From Pseudomonadota bacterium (lineage in GTDB: Bacteria > Desulfobacterota > Desulfobulbia > Desulfobulbales > JAGXFP01): a stretch of DNA of 64,000 nucleotides. The number at the start of each line of letters is the position of its first letter. The first letter of the stretch is position 1. The stretch is taken from positions 1 to 64,000 of the forward strand of contig JAHJIQ010000018.1 in NCBI GenBank assembly GCA_018823285.1, written 5' to 3'. The translations under genes were made by a program, and so were the position numbers. The notes under the pieces are model-generated. The model did no database searches, was not told the origin of the DNA, and saw only the letters and a list, made by a program, of their open reading frames with translations. Shown piece after piece: positions 15,346 to 24,019 of this stretch.

Positions 15346-18212
15346 TTGTCTTGAGGTTTCTCTGTTGGAGATGGGTCGGGAGTGTCGTGCCGTTTTGTCC
15401 GATGACGGGATATGATTTCAAGCAGGTCGTCATATTCAAAGGGCTTGGCAAGGTAATCGTCCATTCCGGCGGCGAGGCATTTTTCCCGGTAACCATCGAC
15501 TGCGTGAGCGGTCAGGGCAATGATCGGGATATGGACATCCCTCTTCTCCCGACTGCGGATGGTCCGGGAAGTTTCAAAACCGTCCATTCCAGGCATTTCC
15601 ACATCCATCAGCACGAGGTCGAACCGTTGTCCGGCAAGGAGTTCAAGGGCCTGTTGCCCGCTTTCCGCTTCGCTGACCTTGAATCCCTGTTGTCTGATCA
15701 TCTCTGAGGCGATCAATCGGTTGATCGGCTCATCATCGATCAGCAGGATATTCAGGTTCGCGGGGAGAAGTTCCTCCTTTTTTGCAGGTTTCGGAGGGGG
15801 GGGCTGCGCGGCGGGAGCGGTGCTTGTCGGGAGGCTCAGGACGAAATGAAAAATACTGCCGGATTCCGCTTCGGGATTGTTCTCGATCCAGATCCTGCCT
15901 TTCATCTGCTTGACGAGTTCGGTGATGATGGCCAGACCAAGGCCGGTGCCGCCATATCTTCTGGAGTGGGAATTGTCCGCCTGGGAAAAGGCGGTAAAGA
16001 TCTGGTGCTGCCGGTTCAGAGGGATACCGATGCCGGTGTCTCTGATCTCGAAATGGAGATGGCAGTTTTCTCCGGCTTCTCCGTGAAGTTCCACTTTCAC
16101 AAACACCGAGCCTTTTTCGGTGAATTTTACGGCATTGTCGATGAGATTCAGGAGGATCTGGCTGATCCGAACCGGGTCGCCGACCAGAAGATCCGGCACC
16201 TGCTCGTCAATGACCCAGTTGAAAGAGAGTCCTTTCCCTTCAGCTTTATGGCGGAAGAGATGCAGGGAAGGGGTCAGTGCTTCGCGCAGGCTGAAACCGA
16301 CCGCCTCAAGCTCCATTTTCCCCGCTTCAATCTTGGAAAAATCAAGAATATCGTTGATGATGTTCAGGAGCCGGTCGGCCGAGGTTTTGATCAGGGTGAG
16401 AAATTTGCGATGCTGTTCCGGCAGTTCCATATTCAGCAGGATATCGGTCAACCCCATCACCCCGTTCATCGGGGTGCGGATTTCATGACTCATCGCTGCC
16501 ATGAAATTGCTTTTCGCCCGGCTGGAAGATTCGGCGATCTCTTTTGCGAGCTGCAGCTCTTCGGCCTTCTTTCTGCCGGTGATGTCGGTCAGGATCCCTT
16601 CAAGATATTCAACTTGTCCTTTATCGTCCCTGCTGACATGGGCGTTCAGCGAAACCTGGATGACTTTTCGGTCTTTCCGGTACATTTCGGTCTCGAAATT
16701 TGCGATGGTGCCGGAGGTGAACAGCCTTTTTCTCAGGCGTTCCCGATCGCCCGGATCAACATAAATCCGGTCGAGCTCCGGCTGGGCCTGCAGAATATCA
16801 TGGGCATCTGCGTAGCCGAGAATATTCGCCAGGGCGGGGTTTGCAAGCAGAAGCTTCCCGTCGGCGGATGTGCGCCATATCCCTTCCGCGGCTTTATCGA
16901 ATATTGCCCGGTATTGCGCCTCGAGCTTGATGGTTTCCTCTTTCATGATGTTGAAGCGGTCTGCCAGGGCCAGGGCCAGCATGATCATGGTCATCGATGA
17001 GCCGATCTGCGGCCCGGAAATGGTCAGGAAATTGGCCGGCAGCACCCCGAAAGCCCGCAGTGCATTACTCATTACCCCGAGAAAAAACATCGACCAGGCG
17101 ACCATGAAATAACGGGCCGGCCGGTATTTATTGATGATACAGATGATCCCGCAGACAACGTTGGTGAAGATGATCAGCAGGGCCATCAGGGAGCTGGTGC
17201 GGATCGCCAGCGAATAATGGCCGGTCAGCGCAGAGATAATTCCTGCCATGCTGATGATCGAGAGCGCCTGGATCAGTTTGTCCAGGCGCGGGCAGTTTTC
17301 TCTGGTGACCAGAAAGGAGCGGGTAAAAAAGCCGACGCTGACTGCCGAGGCAACGACAAAGATCGGGGTCGAGTAGTTGTTCCACCAGACCAGACGGGGC
17401 CAGAGGTACTCGTAGGCGGAACCGTTCAGGGTGACCTGGAACAGTCCGAAGCTGACAATGAACAGAAGGTAATACAGGTAGTTCCGGTCGTGGACGGTGA
17501 GCCACAGGAGCGTGCTGTAAACAGCGAGCACCAGCAGGAAACCGTAGTACATGCCAAGCCCGAACTGGGCGTGATTGTTCTTTTCCGCGAAGGCCTCTTT
17601 TGCCCAGATGGTCATGGGCATGTTCATGGTGCTTTCGGTTTCGAACCTGATATAGACCGGCAGGTTGTTCAGCAGATTTTTCGGCAGGTCAAAGAGGAAG
17701 TTCCGATTTCTGATCTCCCGGTCGGCAAAAGGTTTCAGATCGCCGGCTGTTTTTTCAAGGTAGCTTCCGTCCTCCCGGGGCAGATAGACCTTTACCGAGT
17801 CGAGAAGCGGGTAGGAGATTTCCAGGAGCCAGCGGTCGCTCCCGCTCATGTCTCCGGTCAGGGAGAAGCGGAGCCAGTAGGCGGAGGAGGTGAAACCGAA
17901 ATTGGGAGTCTTTTCCCGGCAGGGAGTGAATGCCGCTGCATAAGGGGAGGCGGAGACAGTGTCTATGGTGAGGGATTTTTCCCGGTCTTCGAGCACTTCC
18001 AGATGGGTGCCGGGATTGTAAATCGTCTGCTCCGGGACCATCACCAGAGGTCCGGCCGAGAGACTGCCTGCCGGGCAGAGAACCCCCTGAAAGAATACCA
18101 GTAAGGCGATCATGCTGAATTCTGCAGCTCGTCCGCTCGTCCCGATAAGCGAGCCTGCGAGACATCGAGACGTGTGCCCGAAGGATGAAAAGAGTTTCTG
18201 GAGTTGAGTCAT
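15342..18212 (-). CDS. 7TMR-DISM hybrid sensor histidine kinase (first of a tandem pair)
   Basis: A 956-residue protein with the same architecture as the next gene: signal/anchor, 7TMR-DISMED2, seven membrane helices, PAS, HisKA (MSHEIRTPMNGVMGL), HATPase (NLIDNAVKFT, DTGIGI, GGTGLGLAI) and receiver (NILLIDDEP, LMDVEMPGMDG, KPF). Sequence similarity runs along the full length (compare EVLEDREKSLTID here with EILEDRSNRLTID there), so the pair arose by tandem duplication. Divergence is greatest in the periplasmic part, which suggests different ligands. It is the first gene of the two-gene unit. No cognate response regulator adjoins it. A linker before the receiver is rich in Pro and Lys. Confidence 0.92.
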   Translation of the reverse strand: MTQLQKLFSSFGHTSRCLAGSLIGTSGRAAEFSMIALLVFFQGVLCPAGSLSAGPLVMVPEQTIYNPGTHLEVLEDREKSLTIDTVSASPYAAAFTPCREKTPNFGFTSSAYWLRFSLTGDMSGSDRWLLEISYPLLDSVKVYLPREDGSYLEKTAGDLKPFADREIRNRNFLFDLPKNLLNNLPVYIRFETESTMNMPMTIWAKEAFAEKNNHAQFGLGMYYGFLLVLAVYSTLLWLTVHDRNYLYYLLFIVSFGLFQVTLNGSAYEYLWPRLVWWNNYSTPIFVVASAVSVGFFTRSFLVTRENCPRLDKLIQALSIISMAGIISALTGHYSLAIRTSSLMALLIIFTNVVCGIICIINKYRPARYFMVAWSMFFLGVMSNALRAFGVLPANFLTISGPQIGSSMTMIMLALALADRFNIMKEETIKLEAQYRAIFDKAAEGIWRTSADGKLLLANPALANILGYADAHDILQAQPELDRIYVDPGDRERLRKRLFTSGTIANFETEMYRKDRKVIQVSLNAHVSRDDKGQVEYLEGILTDITGRKKAEELQLAKEIAESSSRAKSNFMAAMSHEIRTPMNGVMGLTDILLNMELPEQHRKFLTLIKTSADRLLNIINDILDFSKIEAGKMELEAVGFSLREALTPSLHLFRHKAEGKGLSFNWVIDEQVPDLLVGDPVRISQILLNLIDNAVKFTEKGSVFVKVELHGEAGENCHLHFEIRDTGIGIPLNRQHQIFTAFSQADNSHSRRYGGTGLGLAIITELVKQMKGRIWIENNPEAESGSIFHFVLSLPTSTAPAAQPPPPKPAKKEELLPANLNILLIDDEPINRLIASEMIRQQGFKVSEAESGQQALELLAGQRFDLVLMDVEMPGMDGFETSRTIRSREKRDVHIPIIALTAHAVDGYREKCLAAGMDDYLAKPFEYDDLLEIISRHRTKRHDTPDPSPTEKPQDK

Positions 18213-18329
18213 TTACTCCGGCCTGTCCGAAACAGGCGTGGTCAAAGGGGTGTCGGTAAAGTTCCTCTCATGGTGATCCGGTCAAGATAACGGAAAGACG
18301 CCGGATGAGGCAAGAGAATATGGTGATAT

Positions 18330-19724
18330 TCAGGGTGTCTGGTCGAAAACGTAACGGTTTTTGCCGCTCTTTTTGGCCGTGTAGAGGTTTCGGTCGGCCC
18401 TGCGGACCAATCCCGCCAGTTTTTCTCCTTTGGAGTATTGTGCCACGCCGAGACTCAAGGTTTTGATCACCGCTTCGTCCGGGTTGGGATAAAATTCTGT
18501 CTCAGCCAGGGCCTTGCGCACCCTTTCGGCCACGGTGATCGCGCTTTCGCCGGGAGTTTCGGGCAGGATGATCGCGAATTCCTCACCGCCGTATCGGCAG
18601 GCGATATCGCAGGATCTGACACAGCCGGCGACAATTTCCCCGAGCCGGCTGAGTACCACATCACCATTGTGGTGGCCGTAGGTGTCGTTATGGATCTTGA
18701 AATTGTCGATATCCATCATGATCAGGGAAAGATTGTTGCCGTATCTTTCCGCCCGGTCTATCTCGAATTCCAGAGTCTTGTTGAAATGCCGTTTGTTGAA
18801 CAGCCCGGTTAATTCATCGACCAGGCTCATTTTCCGGTACATGGCGCGGCTTTCTTCCAGGGCCTTTTTGGCCAGGACGTTTTCGGTGATGTCCATGATA
18901 TAGACCACAATGCCGATCAGTTTCATGTCCGGGCCGCGGAACGGGGTGGCGGTGAGGTGGAAGTGCCGGATAGCCCCATCGGGCATTTTTCTCTCAAGTT
19001 CCTGTTCAACCAGCTCCAGCCTGCCTGAGACTATCTGCTTCATGGTACACTGGTCGGTGCCGCAGAGATGGTACGGGAAAATGTCGTGGCATCTGCTGCC
19101 CTTGATCTCCTCGCGGCTCAGGCCGGTCAAGTCCTGATATGCCTGGTTGAAACGGATCACCTTGAATTCCTGATTGATCAGGACGATGCCGTTGGTGACT
19201 GCCCGGAAGATGGTGTTCAGTTCTATATAGGCCATTTCCGCTTCAATGGCGGTCTGGTTCGACATGGCAAAGGCCTGTTCAATCTGTTCCTGGAGGTCTT
19301 CCATTTCCTGTTGCAGCCGGGTGATGGTCTTGTCCTTTTCCTTGAGCAGGGGGTTTTCATGATCGCGCATCATGGCGAGACAGTGATGAATGCTGCTGAG
19401 GGAAGTCGGGGCGAAGGGTCTGGTGAGATACAGGTCCACACCTTTCTCGGGCGAGGTTTCCGGGGACAGGTACTCTTCATCGCAGAGCAGGACTACGGGA
19501 ATTTTCCGGCTGCCCAGCTTGCTGATTTGCCGGAGCAGGGATTTTCCCTGGTCCGGCAGGGAGCGGCTGACGATCACAAAATCAGGCGCTCCTTTTTCAA
19601 TCTGCTCCCACCCTTCCGCAGCGGTCAGAAAGCAGGCGGCCTTAAGCCCGGACTTTTCCGCCAGGGCGGCGAGTTCATCAAGGTCTTCCTGATTGTTGTT
19701 TACAATGAGTATCTCTGGTTCCAT
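18330..19724 (-). CDS. Pseudo-receiver, PAS, GGDEF diguanylate cyclase
   Basis: A 464-residue cytoplasmic protein. Residues about 1-120 have a receiver fold, but the phosphoacceptor position reads Ser (FVIVSRSLPD) and the KPF motif reads RPF, so it is unlikely to be phosphorylated. A coiled coil (about 125-155) leads to a PAS domain (about 160-290) with a Cys-rich insert (CHDIFPYHLCGTDQCTM) that might bind a cofactor or sense redox state. The GGDEF domain (about 300-460) is canonical: MMDIDNFKIHNDTYGH, YGGEEF, and an RSCD inhibitory site five residues before it. It should make c-di-GMP with product inhibition. It stands alone, 117 bases upstream of the tandem kinase pair on the same strand. 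Confidence 0.9.
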   Translation of the reverse strand: MEPEILIVNNNQEDLDELAALAEKSGLKAACFLTAAEGWEQIEKGAPDFVIVSRSLPDQGKSLLRQISKLGSRKIPVVLLCDEEYLSPETSPEKGVDLYLTRPFAPTSLSSIHHCLAMMRDHENPLLKEKDKTITRLQQEMEDLQEQIEQAFAMSNQTAIEAEMAYIELNTIFRAVTNGIVLINQEFKVIRFNQAYQDLTGLSREEIKGSRCHDIFPYHLCGTDQCTMKQIVSGRLELVEQELERKMPDGAIRHFHLTATPFRGPDMKLIGIVVYIMDITENVLAKKALEESRAMYRKMSLVDELTGLFNKRHFNKTLEFEIDRAERYGNNLSLIMMDIDNFKIHNDTYGHHNGDVVLSRLGEIVAGCVRSCDIACRYGGEEFAIILPETPGESAITVAERVRKALAETEFYPNPDEAVIKTLSLGVAQYSKGEKLAGLVRRADRNLYTAKKSGKNRYVFDQTP

Positions 19725-20009
19725 GCTGCCTGGAAAGGTCGAAAATAATAATATCGGTCAAGAGCAGATGCCAACCTTCATGTTACGACAGATGGCGGGA
19801 CTAAAGCAAAAATTATTCGGAAATATTACCGGAATGGGTCCGGGGAAAGTGGTCTGGCTTTGAAAAGGTGATGAATTTGAAAAAAACCAGTCGTATGCGT
19901 CCCGATCAGGCAACGATATATCAATGGGTGAGATGACGCTGTCCGCTTGTCTCGTGCCTTTTCAGGTGACCGACAAAAGGGAAAATGCACATCCGGGCAA
20001 AATGCGGGC

Positions 20010-20708
20010 TCACCGTTTCCGATAGGTGAAAACCAGCAGATTCCTTGATATTCCTGAGAACGGCAGGGTCCGGGTGTGGAGGGTGGAAAAAGAAAAACCG
20101 CGGTTCTCTCCCCCTGAAGACTTCCACTCTTCAAGTTCGATTTCCGTCCGTGGTCCCTTCATGCAGATCACCCGCCCTTCTTCGGCGACGAAAGGGCGGC
20201 TCATCTCAAGAAAGGGGCTGATTGCGGTAACCGCCCGGCTGATGATCAGCGGTGTGTTGTGGCGCAATGCTTCAAGCTGCGGTTCATTTTCCTCCAGGCG
20301 GCATTCAAGGACTTCCGCCTCTTTGAGTTCCAGGGTCCGGATGATGTGGCGCAGGAAGGAGGCCCTCTTGCCCCGCGGTTCAACAAGTTTCACCGGGAGA
20401 TCCGGGCGCATGATTTTAAGCGGCAGTCCCGGAAAACCGGCGCCGCTCCCCACATCTACCAGGCCGGGCGGGGGGCAGTCACCGAGGAGCGGGAGGACGG
20501 TCAGGGAATCGAGAAAGTGGTGTTCAACGATGGCGAGGTCCGAGTCCTCTCCCACCAGATTGATTCGGCGGTTCCATTTTTTCAGCTCCCGGCAATAGAG
20601 CTGGAATTGGTCGATGATTTTCTCATCTGCCACGATTTTCAGGGCCGACAAGCCCTCGCGCAGCAGATCAGTTGCGGCCATCTGATCTGACGGAAGCCGA
20701 TCTTGCAT
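20010..20708 (-). CDS. rsmG: 16S rRNA (guanine-527-N7)-methyltransferase
   Basis: A 232-residue SAM-dependent enzyme that methylates G527 of 16S rRNA. The SAM site is visible as LVDVGSGAGFPGLPLKI, with the preceding HHFLDSL motif typical of RsmG/GidB and ISRAV in the catalytic region. It overlaps the end of hisD by 41 bases. The ATG at 20708 has GGAAGG about 10 bases upstream; an internal Met at residue 10 (20681) is possible but lacks a clear site. In many genomes rsmG sits near oriC with gidA/parA; here it is instead behind hisD. Confidence 0.93.
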   Translation of the reverse strand: MQDRLPSDQMAATDLLREGLSALKIVADEKIIDQFQLYCRELKKWNRRINLVGEDSDLAIVEHHFLDSLTVLPLLGDCPPPGLVDVGSGAGFPGLPLKIMRPDLPVKLVEPRGKRASFLRHIIRTLELKEAEVLECRLEENEPQLEALRHNTPLIISRAVTAISPFLEMSRPFVAEEGRVICMKGPRTEIELEEWKSSGGENRGFSFSTLHTRTLPFSGISRNLLVFTYRKR

Positions 20709-21981
20709 GCGCGGTCAGACCTTCCAGGTTGGCGAGCCGCTGGATGTGTTCGCTGTCTTTGAGGAAGGCATCCCGGGTGTATGAGATAATGCTCGATTTC
20801 TTGACGAAGGTCTCAACCCCGAGGGCCGATGAAAAACGGGCGGTGCCCATCGTCGGCAGTACATGATTGGGGCCGGCAATATAGTCGCCGGCGGACTCCG
20901 GGACGTGGCTGCCGAGGAAAATGGCCCCGGCATGCCTGATCTGGGGCAGGAGTTCAAAGGGGTGGTCGACCATGAGTTCGAGATGTTCAATGGCCACCAG
21001 GTTGGCGATCTCGACGGCTTCGGCAAGTGATTCGGCAACCAGCACCACACCCCGGTCGGCCAGAGCTTTTCTCGCAATGTCGGACCGGCTCAATTTGCCG
21101 AGTTGTGATTCAAGCTCCGCGATTGTCCGCTCTGCCGTTTCCTGTGATAATGCCACCAGAATGGCCAGGGCCTGAGGGTCATGCTCTGCCTGGGCGAGCA
21201 TGTCGGCGGCGATATAGGCAGGATTTGCGTTCCCGTCGGCGATGATCAGGACCTCGCTCGGTCCTGCCACCATGTCGATCCTGACCCGGCCGGAAACCTG
21301 CTGCTTGGCCTCGGCCACGTACTGGTTGCCGGGGCCGACGATCACGTCGACCGCGGGGATTGATTCAGTCCCGTAGGCGAGTGCGCCGATCGCCCAGGCG
21401 CTGCCTGCCTTGTATACTTCGCTGATCCCGATCTTCCGGGCGGCGACCAGAAGGGCAGGGTTGACATTGCCTTCCGCATCGGGCGGGGTGACCATCACCC
21501 TTCTTCTCACCCCGGCAATACCGGCCGGAATGCCGTTCATCAGGACCGATGACACAAGGGGGGTCTGCCCGCCCTGTCCTCCGGGGACATAAAGGCCGGC
21601 GGTGTCCACCGGGTTTACCAGCCTGCCGGTGATGATGCCGCAGGGGTCGGTCCTGATCCAGGACTGTTCGGTTTCTTTCTCGTGGAAGGAGCGGATTCGG
21701 TCGATGGCCAGATCAAGGGTTTCAAGCAGGGGCTGGTCAACCCTGTTTTCCGCCTCTTCCATTTCGGCTTCGGATACCTTGAGCTGCCTTGCGGAAAAAT
21801 TCGGGGAATCGAATTTGCGGGTATATTCAACGACCGCCGCGTCACCTTTGGACCTGACTTCCGCGAGGATGGCGGCAACCGCCTCCCGGCAGCCGCCACT
21901 GGAGCTCTGGAAGCGGTCCTGGAGGGTGTTCAGCAGTTTTTTTCCTTCCGGTGCGGAGGTTCTTGCGGGGGTGATCATCAT
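20668..21981 (-). CDS. hisD: Histidinol dehydrogenase
   Basis: A 437-residue cytoplasmic zinc enzyme that oxidises L-histidinol to L-histidine through histidinal, using two NAD+. Signature stretches are present: [62 protein letters not shown] and GPNHVLPT, which include the zinc-ligand Gln/His and the catalytic Glu-His pair region. Length is normal for the family. It is not next to other his genes; the downstream neighbour is rsmG with a 41-base overlap, which implies one transcript. Confidence 0.95.
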   Translation of the reverse strand: MMITPARTSAPEGKKLLNTLQDRFQSSSGGCREAVAAILAEVRSKGDAAVVEYTRKFDSPNFSARQLKVSEAEMEEAENRVDQPLLETLDLAIDRIRSFHEKETEQSWIRTDPCGIITGRLVNPVDTAGLYVPGGQGGQTPLVSSVLMNGIPAGIAGVRRRVMVTPPDAEGNVNPALLVAARKIGISEVYKAGSAWAIGALAYGTESIPAVDVIVGPGNQYVAEAKQQVSGRVRIDMVAGPSEVLIIADGNANPAYIAADMLAQAEHDPQALAILVALSQETAERTIAELESQLGKLSRSDIARKALADRGVVLVAESLAEAVEIANLVAIEHLELMVDHPFELLPQIRHAGAIFLGSHVPESAGDYIAGPNHVLPTMGTARFSSALGVETFVKKSSIISYTRDAFLKDSEHIQRLANLEGLTAHARSASVRSDGRN

Positions 21982-22338
21982 GTTCTGTTCCTCTTGGTGT
22001 TACCGTAGAAATTGAAGGTGCCGGGCCTAGGATAATTAATTTTTCACCCTTCGGGTATAAGTTTTCGTACGAGCAGACAAACTGCTCAGCTCAGCTTTAA
22101 GTGAAAGTAAATATGTAATGGTTGAGGAGGATCAAATCGTGCGATCGGAAGAGGATTTGTTCTTTCAACGTGTTCTGTTCATTTGGCCTGCGCGAGCGGG
22201 AAGGTGATTTTTATTGCCAATGAATCCAACTTTACCTATTATTCCTGTTATGTTTTTATTTCCGCCTGCGGCGGGAACCATTCATGCTCCTGCCGGAGCC
22301 AAAGTCAAACCCTCAAGAAACAAGGGGAACAATAAATA
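21982..22338. other. Divergent intergenic region between hisD and the acyl-adenylating gene
   Basis: These 357 bases must hold promoters for two divergent genes. A 6-bp hairpin GAGCAG-N5-CTGCTC lies at 22071-22087 without a T-run, so it is not a terminator. A GAGGAGG element precedes a very short GTG frame (22139-22207). Nothing else was recognised. Confidence 0.35.
22139..22207 (+). CDS. Possible 22-residue small ORF with a strong ribosome site
   Basis: A GTG start is preceded by GAGGAGG 8 bases upstream, a better site than many genes here have. The frame runs 22 codons to a TGA. The product contains EEDLFFQRVLFIW and has no known relatives that I can name. It ends 131 bases before the acyl-adenylating gene and could be a leader peptide, a small protein or chance. 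Confidence 0.2.
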   Translation: MRSEEDLFFQRVLFIWPARAGR

Positions 22339-23868
22339 ATGACCCTCCATCAGCATTTTATCGGTGTTGCCAAAAAGAACGGCGCCAAACTGGCCTACAT
22401 AGATCGGACCACCGGCCGCAAGGTGACCTACTCGAAGGCCCTGATCGCCACCCTGCTCTTGGCCGATGAATTCAAAAAATATGACAGTGGTTTTGTCGGG
22501 ATTATGCTGCCCACTTCCGCAGGATGCGCATTGGCGACAATCGGGGTCCTGATGAGCGGCCGGGTGCCGGTGATGCTGAACTATTCGACCGGGGCCGCCG
22601 CCAATGTCGAGTACGGCCAGAAGAAATGCGATTTCCGGACGGTCATCACCTCCCGGGCGCTGCTTGAGAAGATAGACTGCCCCTTTATTGAAGGCATGGT
22701 CTATATCGAGGATATCATGGAGAGCCTGTCCGGCCCCAAAAAGGTTATGGCCGCCTTGAAGTCCAAGATGCCGGTCGGGATTCTGCAGAAACTGGTCCAT
22801 CAGGGAGATGATCACGATGTGACGGTCATCCTTTTTACCAGCGGCAGTGAAAAAGACCCGAAAGCCGTCGAGTTGACCCATAGGAATATTACCGCCAATA
22901 TCGTCAGCCTCAGTGAACGGTATGGGTTGAACAGTGAAGATGTGTTTCTCGCCAACCTCCCTTTTTTCCATGTCTTCGGATTGACCGCCAACCTGTGGGC
23001 GCCTTTGTACCATGGAATGACTGTGGTGGCGTATTCTAATCCTCTTGATTTCAAGGCCATCTGCAATATCGTTAAAAATGACAAACCGAACCTGATGGTC
23101 GGCACGCCGAGTTTTTTCTGGGGTTACCTGCGTAAATCCGAGCCCGGGGATTTTGCAAGTATCCGCCTTGCTCTCTGCGGCGCCGATAAATGCCCGGATT
23201 CTTTGCGGGACGGGTTTCTGGAAAAACACAAGATGGTTCTCTATGAAGCTTATGGTGCAACTGAAACCTCGCCGGGCATCTCCGGGAATTCGGAGGCGCA
23301 CAACAAGCCCGGAAGTGTCGGGCTGCCTTTCCCGGGAGTGCAGGTCCGGATTGAGCATTATGAAACCGGTGAGGAATGCGGTGTCGGGGAGACCGGGAAA
23401 ATCCTGGTGAAAGGCGATATGGTCATGAAAGGGTATTTCGACGATTTTGAGGAGACTTCGATGCATATCCGGCACGGCTGGTATGATACCGGTGACATGG
23501 GGATGGTCGATGGTGACGGGTACCTCTGGCATGTGGGGCGGTTGCGGAGATTTGTCAAAATCGGCGGCGAAATGATCTCGCTGGTCAAGGTTGAAAATGT
23601 GCTCGAAAAGCACCTGCCGAAAGAGATTCTCTGCTGCGTGGTCGAGATCCCGGATGCCATCAAGGGGGCAAAGATCATTGCCGCGGTAACCGAGGAGATT
23701 GACGAAGAGGAGGTTCTGAAAAAGATGGCGCAGGATCTCCCGGCAATCGCCATGCCGAAAAAATTCCATGTCATAGAAGATTTTCCGAAAATGGGCAGCG
23801 GGAAAATTGATTTTCGCACGATCACTGAAACTGTCCGCAGTGCATTTCCCAAAGCGGGAAGTCATTAA
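22339..23868 (+). CDS. AMP-forming acyl-CoA/acyl-ACP synthetase-like enzyme
   Basis: A 509-residue ANL-superfamily adenylating enzyme. The P-loop-like A3 motif is ILFTSGSEKDPKAVELTHRN, A5 is YEAYGATETSPG, A7/A8 are WYDTGDMG and GRLRRFVKIGGE, and the catalytic Lys is in GSGKID near the C-terminus. Relatives resembling the synthetase half of Aas activate long-chain fatty acids onto ACP, so fatty-acid salvage or lipid remodelling is likely; an aryl or polyketide starter unit is an alternative. The usual TSGSTGxPK reads TSGSEKDPK, as in the Aas group. An AAGGGGAA ribosome site precedes the ATG. A hybrid kinase follows after 151 bases. Substrate is not predictable from sequence alone. Confidence 0.85.
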   Translation: MTLHQHFIGVAKKNGAKLAYIDRTTGRKVTYSKALIATLLLADEFKKYDSGFVGIMLPTSAGCALATIGVLMSGRVPVMLNYSTGAAANVEYGQKKCDFRTVITSRALLEKIDCPFIEGMVYIEDIMESLSGPKKVMAALKSKMPVGILQKLVHQGDDHDVTVILFTSGSEKDPKAVELTHRNITANIVSLSERYGLNSEDVFLANLPFFHVFGLTANLWAPLYHGMTVVAYSNPLDFKAICNIVKNDKPNLMVGTPSFFWGYLRKSEPGDFASIRLALCGADKCPDSLRDGFLEKHKMVLYEAYGATETSPGISGNSEAHNKPGSVGLPFPGVQVRIEHYETGEECGVGETGKILVKGDMVMKGYFDDFEETSMHIRHGWYDTGDMGMVDGDGYLWHVGRLRRFVKIGGEMISLVKVENVLEKHLPKEILCCVVEIPDAIKGAKIIAAVTEEIDEEEVLKKMAQDLPAIAMPKKFHVIEDFPKMGSGKIDFRTITETVRSAFPKAGSH

Positions 23869-24019
23869 TTGCCGAAGTGGCGGTACTTATCTTCAACGGG
23901 GAAAAGATCTGTTTTTTTCCCCCGTCCCTTGCTGATATTCTTTCAGGGAGACGGGGTTTTGAGGGGCCGGTGGGGGTTTGCCGGTCAGGGGGCAATCTTT
24001 ACAGGATTTCAGGCGGCAG

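Noticed and set aside
22071..22087. Terminator in the hisD upstream region
   Set aside because: A 6-bp stem without a T-run, in a region that should contain divergent promoters.
22282..23865. A 527-codon open frame on the minus strand
   Set aside because: It lies exactly antisense to the acyl-adenylating gene, whose motifs are intact. The product is rich in His, Asp, Gly and Arg without any family motif, as expected for a shadow of GC-biased third positions.
23897..23924. Terminator after the acyl-adenylating gene
   Set aside because: The GGGGAAAA/TTTTCCCC stem uses its own T-run in pairing and is followed by CGTCCC, so it is not a standard intrinsic terminator.
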